Source: Flavobacteriales bacterium | GTDB taxonomy: Bacteria; Bacteroidota; Bacteroidia; Flavobacteriales; TMED113 | Direction: 5' to 3' | NCBI GenBank assembly: GCA_002714185.1 | Contig: PAWM01000012.1 | Coordinates: forward strand, 1-35,125 | Length of the DNA: 35,125 nucleotides | Shown: positions 25,810 through 33,906 of the stretch, one piece after another | Position numbering within the stretch: position 1 is the stretch's first letter | How the letters are laid out: the number at the start of each line of letters is the position of its first letter | Notes under the pieces: generated by a model | What the model saw: only the letters and a program-made list of their open reading frames with translations | The model's database searches: none | What the model was told of the DNA's origin: nothing | Translations under genes and position numbers: made by a program

Positions 25810-28800
25810 ATGAAAAATTTATATGTAATTACAATTTTGGCGGCATTTTGTTTATCAATTTCCTTTAGCCAATCACAAAATCTTGATTTTACTAATCCTG
25901 CTCCAACAGGGACTGGAAATGCGACTATTGCATTGGTAGCAACACCACCGTCTGTACTCTTGAATGGAGAAGCTATAACAACAGCAGGTGCTTTGGTTGG
26001 TGTTTTTTATGAAAATGACTCTGGAGACCTTATATGTGCAGGCTTTGTAGAATTAAATGACACCTATTTAAATGGCGGTAATGTTAGTATCGCTGCTTGG
26101 GTTTCAGACAGCGGTGAAGATAACGGACTGGCTAATGGAGAAATAGGACAGTTTTATCTGAATTTAAATGGTATTGATTACCCAGCTGGAGATATAATTT
26201 TTTCAATGGGAGAACCCGAAATCTATGCTAATGATATGATGGTTATTAGTGAAATCAATTTTAGTGCAGCAGGATTAGAACCTTGTACTTGTATTGATGG
26301 TACTGCATCGTCGATTATTAGTAATATCGTTTGCTTTGTTCCATCTGGAGGATGTGCAGATCCTTTAGCAACCAACTATTGTTTTGCAGGTGATTTAAAT
26401 TTAGCTCTCAACAATCCAGATTGTCAATATAGCGGCGGAATAGAAGGTTGCACCTGTGAAGCAGCAAATAACTATGACCCAGAGGCGACTCAAGATGATG
26501 GTTCTTGTATTGTGGATACTGGATGCTCTAACGAATTAGCCAATAATTTTACTGACTGCGAAAACATAGAAATAATAACTGAATCATGTGAAATTCCTGG
26601 TTGTACATGTCCTATTGCATATAATTATTCATCTGATGCTAATTTCGATGATGGTTCATGTTTTCTTTTAGGATATACAGGAGAATATTGCACTGACCCA
26701 AATTCACCAAATTTTACTCAAGGATGTGGTAATGAACTTAATGCAATTAATAGTGTAGAAGAAAGCTGTGAGTCTAGTGGTGAATGTGAATTAGAAAATA
26801 TTATTTGGGATTATACAATTACAGATGCAAATATGACAATTCAAGTTGGAGCTGATGTTGTAACTCTAAATAATGAAAGTCCTCCTAATGGATCACTCCT
26901 TGGAGTGTTTTTTACAAATGATAATAATGAATTGGTGTGCGGGGGATATCAAGAATGGACCGGAGAACAGTTAGCAATTGCTGCTTGGGGAGCAGAGTCA
27001 GGTTTTGATAATGGTTTTCAGGCAGGTGAAGAATTTACTTGGTTACTAAAAGTAGGTAATCAAACCTTTAATAGTAGCTCTACTTCAATGAATGACACTT
27101 ATTTTGGTTTTGCTTTTGCTACTGCTTATGAAATCAATGGCCAAGGAATGTTAGGCTCAGCTAGTTTTGAGTGTGATTTAGACGGAATATGGGGCTGTAC
27201 AGACGAAACTGCTTATAACTATAATGCAAATGCTACGATAGACGATGATTCTTGTTTTAATTTAGACTGGACAGTAACCCCTACTGATTGTAATATGACT
27301 ATTTTGATTAATTCACCAGAAATAGATGCTTTAGATATCTCACTTAATGGCGAAGCAATTCCTAATGGAGCTTTTATTGGGGTGTTTTTTGAAAATGAAA
27401 ATGGTGAGCTAGTCTGCGGAGGTTCATCTCAATGGACAGGTACTTCAGGAGCTGTTCCGGCATGGGGATCTGAAGCAGGAGCTGATAATGGTTTTCAAGT
27501 AGGAGAAGCATTTACCACTTGGGCTCTATTAATCGGTAATCAAACTATTCCAATGGATGACAATGGCGCTACTATGAATGTTGTTCCTGGAGTCTTCAGC
27601 GACACATACTCTTGTAACGGCTTTGGTAATCTTCTAGCAGTTAACTTTGAAGGGGAATATAATCTAACATATGGTTGTACAGATTCAGATGCTTGTAATT
27701 ATGATAATACGGCTATTCTTGACGACAACACATGCGATTACGGACAAATTTGGTACCAAGACAGTGATGGAGATGGTCTTGGAAATCCAGATTTTCCTGT
27801 ATCATCTTGCGATGAAGAAGTAAGTGGATTTGTCACTAACAATGACGACCCTTGTCCTGATACTGAAAATAATCCTAACAATAGCGTGATTTGGTACTTA
27901 GATTCTGATTCTGATGGTTTAGGTGAAAATATACCAGTAGAATTTGGCTGTGACTACCCTGGTTCAGATGACTTTCCTCTTGCTGATAACAATACAGACC
28001 CTTGTCCATATGACCCGGATAATTTAGATGAAGACAACGATGGAATATGTGATGATGTGGATGATTGCGTAGGTCAATATGATGCCCTCGGAGTATGTGG
28101 CGGAACTTGTAATGCAGACATTGACGAAGATGGAATATGTGATGATGTGGATGATTGTGTAGGTCAATATGATGTGTGTGGAGTATGTAATGGCCCTGAT
28201 GATATTTTTGAATGTGGGTGTGCTGATATTCCTGAAGGTGAATGTGATTGTAATGGTAACACTCTTGATGCAATAGGAGTATGTGGCGGAACTTGTAATG
28301 CAGACATTGATGAAGATGGAATATGTGATGATGTGGATGATTGTGTAGGTCAATATGATGCATTAGGTGAATGTAATGGTGATTGTGAATCAGATGTTGA
28401 CGAAGATGAAATCTGTGACTCTGATGAAATACAAGGATGCCAAGATCCTATAGCATGTAATTTTAATCCAAATGCTACTGACGAAGACGGTTCATGCACA
28501 TATGTTACGGAGGGCCAAAGCTGTGCTGGATGTACCGATATAAATGCATGTAATTTTAATCCTGAAGCTTCTATAGATGATGGGTCCTGTTTAACAATAT
28601 TCGGCTGCACTGACGAAAGTGCATGTAATTACAATGAAGAAGCTCAATGTGATAACGGTTCATGTATAGCTCCAACCATTTGGTATTTAGATAACGACGG
28701 AGATGGACTAGGTTTTGATGGTTTGGGTCTATTCTCATTTGAATCTTGTAACGACAGTGAAATTGGCTACATCGACAATAATATTGATAATAATGATGGG

Positions 28801-31800
28801 GATTTTGATAATGATAATATTTCAGGTATTGATTTTAATGGAGATGACTGTGATGACACCAATCCAAATATTGGAAGCCCTTCTCCTGGATATGACTGTA
28901 GCGGAACTTGTATAAATGATGCTGATGGAGATAATATTTGTGATGAATTTGAAATTAATGGCTGTCAAGATTCAGCAGCATGTAATTATGATGAATTTGC
29001 AACTGATAGCGGAGAATGCGATTACCCAAATGAATTTTATGATTGCAATAACAACTGTTTAATTGACACAGATTTAGATGGGACTTGCGATGAATTAGAA
29101 ATTGAAGGATGTACTGATGTAACCGCATGTAATTATAACGAAACAGCAACTGAGGAAAATAATTTGTGCACATATACAGATGGAGTTTGTGACACATGTG
29201 AGAATGGAGAAATAATTGATAATGATATTGACAACGATTCAATATGTAATGAAGATGAAATTTCAGGTTGCCAAGACACAACTGCATGTAATTTCAATCC
29301 TGAAGCAACTGACGAAGGAAACTGTGAATATGCAGTGGAATATTATGACTGTAATGAAATCTGCTTGATTGACTCTGACGGGGATGGCACCTGTGATGAA
29401 TTAGAAATTGAAGGATGTACCGATGCAACTGCATGTAATTTTAATTCTGAAGCGACTGAATCTATAGAAACATGTACTTACTTAGAAGAAATATGTGATA
29501 CATGTGAAAATGGAGAGGTCATTGATAACGATATTGATAATGATGGAGTATGTAATGACGATGAGATACCAGGATGTACTGACCCAACGGCTTGTAACTT
29601 TGACCCAGACCTAGGATGCACAGATGATGATGGATCTTGTTTCTACAGTCAGATTACAGTGGAATTTGATTCTCAAGATGCTAGTTGTGAAGCAATTTGC
29701 GATGGTGTCATTGAATTAATTATTAACAACGGTCAACCACCATATGTGGTTGAATATAATCTTGTAGATGATGATGGTAATATAGAGACTATTTTAACCG
29801 GCGGGAATTTAACAACTGCATGTTCTGGCACTTATGCTGTGATGGTTTCTGATGCATATAATTGTGAATCTGAAGTTATGATGATTTATGTAAATGCTAT
29901 AGAACCTGATTCAGACCAAGATGGAGTTTGCGATAATGATGAAATTTTAGGCTGCATAGACTTCAATGCTTGTAATTATAATGAGCTTGCAACAGAAGAA
30001 GATAATTGTGAATACTGCTATAGTGATTTAGGTGATATTGATGGCAATGGAATAGACGACTGTCAATTAATTAACGATCAAGCAGTGCAAGAAGGAAATC
30101 CAATTATATATGATTGTAATGGATGCATTAACGATATTGATTTTGATGGTGTTTGCGATGAATATGAGGTGTTTGGCTGTACAGATACTGATGCTTGTAA
30201 CTATAGTCCTGAGGCTACAGATGATTGCAATGACCTAGATAATAACGGAATCCTAGATTGCTGCGAGTACCCAATATATTTTCTTGATTGTAATGGAAAC
30301 TGCCTAAATGATAGTGACGGAGATGGTGTATGTGATGAAGAAGAAATAAATGGCTGCATAGATGATGAAGCATGTAATTTTAATCCTCTAGCTACTGACT
30401 CTGGGGAATGTTTATTTCCTAGCGAAGCATACTTAGATTGCAACGAAGAATGTGTCAATGATACCGATGGTGATGGTGTATGCGATGAAATCGAAGTTAT
30501 TGGCTGTCAAAATGGAGATGCTTGTAATTTTAATCCTCTAGCTACTGATCAATGTGAAAATTGCTGTGCATTTCTTGATGAAGATGGTGATGGACTTCCC
30601 GATATGTTAAGTTTTATAGATAATATAGAAAACTTAAATTGTCCTGGTGGTGGAAATGGAGCATTTGTTATGTATACAACAGGGGGAACAGGTCCATATA
30701 CATTAAATGTGGGTGGACAACAATTATCATCCAGTGATGGTGTATTTGCTGTTGGAGATTTAGCAGGTGGTTCATATAATGCATTTATAACTGACAGTAA
30801 TGGCTGTGTAATTGTACAAACTGTAGACATTGAAGAACCTGCTCCAATTGAAATTAATATTGAATACTTAAACTATGTTTCCTGTGAAGGCTTTGGAGAC
30901 GGGTCATTAACAAGCTCTATTCAAGGAGGAACACCACCTTATGTATTTCAATGGGTCGATCAATTTGGCACATTTTTATCTTCGACACAAGATATTTTAG
31001 ACCTTGATGCTGGAGCATATGCTCTAGAAGTTATTGATAATTATGGATGTCAAGCACAAGCTGCATTTATTGTTGGTGACCCCAATCCACTTAACTTAGA
31101 ACTACTAAATGTTAATAATGTAACTTGCTATAATGGAAATAATGGAAATATAGAAATTTTTGTTTCTGGTGGTGCATCTCCTTACACAGATATCTATACT
31201 GATATTAATGGAAATTTAGCTAATCCAAATGCACTAACTGAAGGAGACTACTTAGTTACTGTAACTGATAATAACGGATGTGTAATTATTGACGAATTTA
31301 GTATTTCACAACCTGATTTACTAGAAGTTAATATTTCACCTTCAAATTCAATTATCTGTGAAGATGAAACCACATCAATAACTGCGACCAGTGGTTTTGA
31401 TAATTATATTTGGACTGAAACATTGTCAGGAGCTATATTAAATGACAATGACAATGTCCTAAATTTTATTAATGAAAGTGGGGTATATATGGTGACAGCT
31501 GTTGATGAAAATGGATGTGAAGCTATGTCTGAAAGTACTACAATAACTGTATTCAATAACCCTATAATCAATATAAATGGTCCAAGTGAAGGTATAACTG
31601 GAAATCTCTCTACATATTATGTAGTTGATGGAGATGATGGAGACGAATATCAATGGAGTATAGAAAATTCATCAATGGGTACAATTAACGGCAGTAGTAT
31701 TAATAATAGTGTTGATATCACTTGGAATCTTCAGGGCATCGCTCAAGTCTATTTAACACAGACCAATGAAGGAGGTTGTTCATCAACGGAGTTTATTGAT

Positions 31801-32082
31801 GTTGCTGTAGAATGGCCAATAAGCATAAATGAATTATCAAATACAATCGATTTTATTGTATACCCGAATCCATTTACTGATTATGCAACCATAGAGTTAA
31901 ATAATCCAAGAAAATTGTATTATGACTTGTATTTATATGATGCAAAAGGGAGCCTGGTTACATCTTTTAGAAATAAAAATGACAATCAAATAAAACTTAA
32001 CCGCACATTTACTAGTGGTATTTATCATTTACAATTAATTAGCTCAGAAGGCAATAAGCGAAAATTAATTGTTGTTGAATAA
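25810..32082 (+). CDS. Giant secreted multidomain surface protein with T9SS C-terminal signal
   Basis: The 2090-residue protein starts with a signal peptide (about 1-21). Three copies of an unnamed module follow (about 22-157, 331-461 and 485-621), recognised by GVF(Y/F)-x-N-x2-G/N-x-L-x-C-x-G and an A-W-G-rich core. About 16 Cys repeats of the GC-x4-ACN(Y/F) type are spread over 440-1590. Thrombospondin-type-3-like Asp-rich calcium repeats (DEDGICDDVDDC) lie at about 738-866. SprB-like repeats, one at about 1281-1370 and three or more at 1600-1850 (CxGxxDGS, GGxxPYxxxW, GxYxxxVxDxxGC), precede a PKD-like region and a T9SS type A sorting domain from about 2012 (FIVYPNPFTDYATIEL to the terminal IVVE). 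A role as an adhesin or surface filament is inferred. The GGT gene follows at once. Confidence 0.9.
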   Translation: MKNLYVITILAAFCLSISFSQSQNLDFTNPAPTGTGNATIALVATPPSVLLNGEAITTAGALVGVFYENDSGDLICAGFVELNDTYLNGGNVSIAAWVSDSGEDNGLANGEIGQFYLNLNGIDYPAGDIIFSMGEPEIYANDMMVISEINFSAAGLEPCTCIDGTASSIISNIVCFVPSGGCADPLATNYCFAGDLNLALNNPDCQYSGGIEGCTCEAANNYDPEATQDDGSCIVDTGCSNELANNFTDCENIEIITESCEIPGCTCPIAYNYSSDANFDDGSCFLLGYTGEYCTDPNSPNFTQGCGNELNAINSVEESCESSGECELENIIWDYTITDANMTIQVGADVVTLNNESPPNGSLLGVFFTNDNNELVCGGYQEWTGEQLAIAAWGAESGFDNGFQAGEEFTWLLKVGNQTFNSSSTSMNDTYFGFAFATAYEINGQGMLGSASFECDLDGIWGCTDETAYNYNANATIDDDSCFNLDWTVTPTDCNMTILINSPEIDALDISLNGEAIPNGAFIGVFFENENGELVCGGSSQWTGTSGAVPAWGSEAGADNGFQVGEAFTTWALLIGNQTIPMDDNGATMNVVPGVFSDTYSCNGFGNLLAVNFEGEYNLTYGCTDSDACNYDNTAILDDNTCDYGQIWYQDSDGDGLGNPDFPVSSCDEEVSGFVTNNDDPCPDTENNPNNSVIWYLDSDSDGLGENIPVEFGCDYPGSDDFPLADNNTDPCPYDPDNLDEDNDGICDDVDDCVGQYDALGVCGGTCNADIDEDGICDDVDDCVGQYDVCGVCNGPDDIFECGCADIPEGECDCNGNTLDAIGVCGGTCNADIDEDGICDDVDDCVGQYDALGECNGDCESDVDEDEICDSDEIQGCQDPIACNFNPNATDEDGSCTYVTEGQSCAGCTDINACNFNPEASIDDGSCLTIFGCTDESACNYNEEAQCDNGSCIAPTIWYLDNDGDGLGFDGLGLFSFESCNDSEIGYIDNNIDNNDGDFDNDNISGIDFNGDDCDDTNPNIGSPSPGYDCSGTCINDADGDNICDEFEINGCQDSAACNYDEFATDSGECDYPNEFYDCNNNCLIDTDLDGTCDELEIEGCTDVTACNYNETATEENNLCTYTDGVCDTCENGEIIDNDIDNDSICNEDEISGCQDTTACNFNPEATDEGNCEYAVEYYDCNEICLIDSDGDGTCDELEIEGCTDATACNFNSEATESIETCTYLEEICDTCENGEVIDNDIDNDGVCNDDEIPGCTDPTACNFDPDLGCTDDDGSCFYSQITVEFDSQDASCEAICDGVIELIINNGQPPYVVEYNLVDDDGNIETILTGGNLTTACSGTYAVMVSDAYNCESEVMMIYVNAIEPDSDQDGVCDNDEILGCIDFNACNYNELATEEDNCEYCYSDLGDIDGNGIDDCQLINDQAVQEGNPIIYDCNGCINDIDFDGVCDEYEVFGCTDTDACNYSPEATDDCNDLDNNGILDCCEYPIYFLDCNGNCLNDSDGDGVCDEEEINGCIDDEACNFNPLATDSGECLFPSEAYLDCNEECVNDTDGDGVCDEIEVIGCQNGDACNFNPLATDQCENCCAFLDEDGDGLPDMLSFIDNIENLNCPGGGNGAFVMYTTGGTGPYTLNVGGQQLSSSDGVFAVGDLAGGSYNAFITDSNGCVIVQTVDIEEPAPIEINIEYLNYVSCEGFGDGSLTSSIQGGTPPYVFQWVDQFGTFLSSTQDILDLDAGAYALEVIDNYGCQAQAAFIVGDPNPLNLELLNVNNVTCYNGNNGNIEIFVSGGASPYTDIYTDINGNLANPNALTEGDYLVTVTDNNGCVIIDEFSISQPDLLEVNISPSNSIICEDETTSITATSGFDNYIWTETLSGAILNDNDNVLNFINESGVYMVTAVDENGCEAMSESTTITVFNNPIININGPSEGITGNLSTYYVVDGDDGDEYQWSIENSSMGTINGSSINNSVDITWNLQGIAQVYLTQTNEGGCSSTEFIDVAVEWPISINELSNTIDFIVYPNPFTDYATIELNNPRKLYYDLYLYDAKGSLVTSFRNKNDNQIKLNRTFTSGIYHLQLISSEGNKRKLIVVE
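28090..28360 (+). repeat. 85-bp near-perfect direct repeat inside the giant gene
   Basis: Copy 1 at 28090-28174 and copy 2 at 28276-28360 differ at one silent base (GAC versus GAT). They are 186 bases apart start to start, so the reading frame is kept (62 codons). The copies encode the calcium-binding type-3 repeat GVCGGTCNADIDEDGICDDV followed by DDCVGQYD. An earlier, more diverged copy begins near 28030. The near-identity at silent sites indicates a recent duplication or gene conversion. Confidence 0.9.
28960..29571 (+). repeat. Two tandem 306-bp higher-order repeat units in the giant gene
   Basis: Unit 1 (28960-29265, residues 1051-1152) and unit 2 (29266-29571, residues 1153-1254) are each exactly 102 codons. 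Each has two Cys repeats (GCQD then GCTD), a linker ending GTCDELEIE and a CENGE(I/V)IDNDIDND tail at identical offsets. The DNA has diverged at many silent sites, so this duplication is older than the 85-bp repeat upstream. Confidence 0.92.
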
Positions 32083-32089
32083 ACAATTT

Positions 32090-33754
32090 ATGAAAATACG
32101 GAGATCACTTTTGTGTTTATACTTTATAATCACATTTATTGGTTGTAATAAAAATCATAATTATACTGGTGCTGTTTCATCCGGACACCCAGAGGCAACA
32201 AAAATAGGTATTCAAGTGTTAGAAAATGGAGGTAATGCAATAGATGCATCTATTGCTGTGCAACTAGCACTTGCTGTATGTCTACCTAATGCCGGCAATA
32301 TTGGTGGTGGTGGATTCATGATTTGTCGCATGGAAGATGGACAAGCATATGCACTAGATTTCAGAGAAAAAGCTCCAAAAAAAGCATTTAAAAATATGTA
32401 TCTAGACGACAATAATCAAATAATTGATTCTTTAAGTACATATGGTTCTCTATCTGTTGGTATTCCAGGAACTATTGATGGTATCTTTGAGGCACACAAG
32501 AAACTAGGTAGCATAGATATTGATATATTATTTAATTATGCTATTCAACTAGCTGAAATTGGTTTTCCAATTACAAAACGACAAGCTGATAAATTAAATT
32601 ATTATCAACAAGATTTCATAAAATATAATCCAAAAAATAATTATCTTCAAAATGATAAATGGCAAGAATATGACACTCTTAAACAATTAGATTTAGCTAA
32701 TACACTGAAAATTATAAGAGACAAAGGGTGCGATGGATTCTATAAAGGTGAAGTTGCTGAAAGTATAATTGAAACAATAAGTGAAAATGGTATTATTACA
32801 CTAGAAGACTTAGAAGATTATAAATCTATATGGAGAAATCCTATTAATTTAAATTTTAGCAATTATAAACTAATTAGCATGCCTCCTCCATCTAGCGGTG
32901 GTATTGCTTTATCACAACTAATTATGATGTTATCAAATTTTGATATAGATTCAATTAGTCATAACAGTGTTGATTATATTCATTTACTTTCTGAAATTGA
33001 AAAAAGAGTATATGCAGATAGATCTATATATTTAGGAGATAATGATTATTTTGATGTACCTACAGAAAAACTTTTAAATTTTGACTATAATAAAAAAAGA
33101 GCTCTAGAAATAAATACACAATATGCTACTCCATCAAATCAAATATCACACGGACAACTCAACTATAAGGAAAGTGAAGAAACTACTCATTTTTCAATAA
33201 TTGATAAAGATGGAAATGCTGTATCAGTTACAACTACATTAAACACTAACTATGGATCTAAAGTATTTGTAAACAATAGAGGTTTTTTACTTAATAACGA
33301 AATGGATGATTTCAGCTCTAAGCCAGGAGAACCAAATACATATGGATTAATAGGTTCCTATGCAAACGAAATTGAACCAGAAAAAAGAATGTTGAGTTCA
33401 ATGACACCAACAATAATTGAAAAAAATAATAATTTATTTTTAGTATTAGGTTCGCCAGGAGGTTCCACTATAATTACATCTGTTTTTCAAACTATATTAA
33501 ACTTAATTTTATTTGATATGGATATTCAATCTGCAGTAGATATGCCTAGATTTCACCATCAATGGAAACCTGATAATATTTACATTGAAAAAGAATTATA
33601 TTCTGATTCATTACTACAAATATTATCTAATATGGGACACAAAATAATAACAAGAAATAATATTGGTCATGTTAATGCAGTAGTTTATGAAAATAACATA
33701 ACATCTGTAGGAGCTGACAAAAGAGGTGATAACTTTGGGTTAATAGTAAAATAA
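32090..33754 (+). CDS. ggt: Gamma-glutamyltransferase (GGT), predicted lipoprotein
   Basis: I chose the ATG at 32090 rather than 32069 because it puts a clean lipoprotein signal first (MKIRRSLLCLYF to lipobox FIGC) and avoids overlap with the upstream stop. The 554 residues have the GGT N-terminal pattern SSGHPEATKIGIQVLENGGNAIDA and the NIGGGGFM segment. The autoprocessing site is EETTHFS, where the first Thr (residue 365) should become the N-terminal nucleophile of the small subunit. LLNNEMDDF and LGSPGGSTI, typical of the active small subunit, follow. It probably cleaves gamma-glutamyl compounds such as glutathione in the periplasm. It begins 8 bases after the giant gene, suggesting co-transcription. 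Confidence 0.93.
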   Translation: MKIRRSLLCLYFIITFIGCNKNHNYTGAVSSGHPEATKIGIQVLENGGNAIDASIAVQLALAVCLPNAGNIGGGGFMICRMEDGQAYALDFREKAPKKAFKNMYLDDNNQIIDSLSTYGSLSVGIPGTIDGIFEAHKKLGSIDIDILFNYAIQLAEIGFPITKRQADKLNYYQQDFIKYNPKNNYLQNDKWQEYDTLKQLDLANTLKIIRDKGCDGFYKGEVAESIIETISENGIITLEDLEDYKSIWRNPINLNFSNYKLISMPPPSSGGIALSQLIMMLSNFDIDSISHNSVDYIHLLSEIEKRVYADRSIYLGDNDYFDVPTEKLLNFDYNKKRALEINTQYATPSNQISHGQLNYKESEETTHFSIIDKDGNAVSVTTTLNTNYGSKVFVNNRGFLLNNEMDDFSSKPGEPNTYGLIGSYANEIEPEKRMLSSMTPTIIEKNNNLFLVLGSPGGSTIITSVFQTILNLILFDMDIQSAVDMPRFHHQWKPDNIYIEKELYSDSLLQILSNMGHKIITRNNIGHVNAVVYENNITSVGADKRGDNFGLIVK

Positions 33755-33791
33755 GTAATTAAATTTCCTTTATTTTGCTATACAATTAAAT

Positions 33792-33863
33792 GGCCCCGTA
33801 GTTCAATGGATAGAATAAGAGTTTCCTAAACTTTAGATCTAGGTTCGACTCCTAGCGGGGCTA
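33792..33863 (+). tRNA. tRNA-Arg (anticodon CCT)
   Basis: The 72-base cloverleaf folds by hand. The acceptor stem is GGCCCCG with CGGGGCT (one G-U pair at the end), the D stem GTTC/GAAT, the anticodon stem AGAGT/ACTTT around loop TTCCTAA (anticodon CCT), and the T arm CTAGG-TTCGACT-CCTAG. The discriminator is A and the CCA end is not encoded. CCT reads the rare AGG arginine codon. Confidence 0.95.
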
Positions 33864-33906
33864 CATTTTAAATTATTATGATATGTTATTTTAAATCAAA
33901 AAATAA

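Noticed and set aside
27875-28363. Minus-strand His/Leu/Gln-rich frames (162 and 109 residues) inside the giant gene
   Set aside because: They mirror the Asp/Cys/Gly repeat codons of the plus-strand gene, have no independent start context or domain, and vanish where the repeats end.
28090-29571. Regular DNA repeats considered as a CRISPR array
   Set aside because: The repeats keep the reading frame of a 2090-codon gene, differ at silent sites and lack unique spacers of constant length.
33755-33906. Attachment site or integrated element at the tRNA-Arg
   Set aside because: tRNA genes often serve as integration sites, but no duplicated tRNA 3' end, integrase or base-composition shift is visible on either side within the window.
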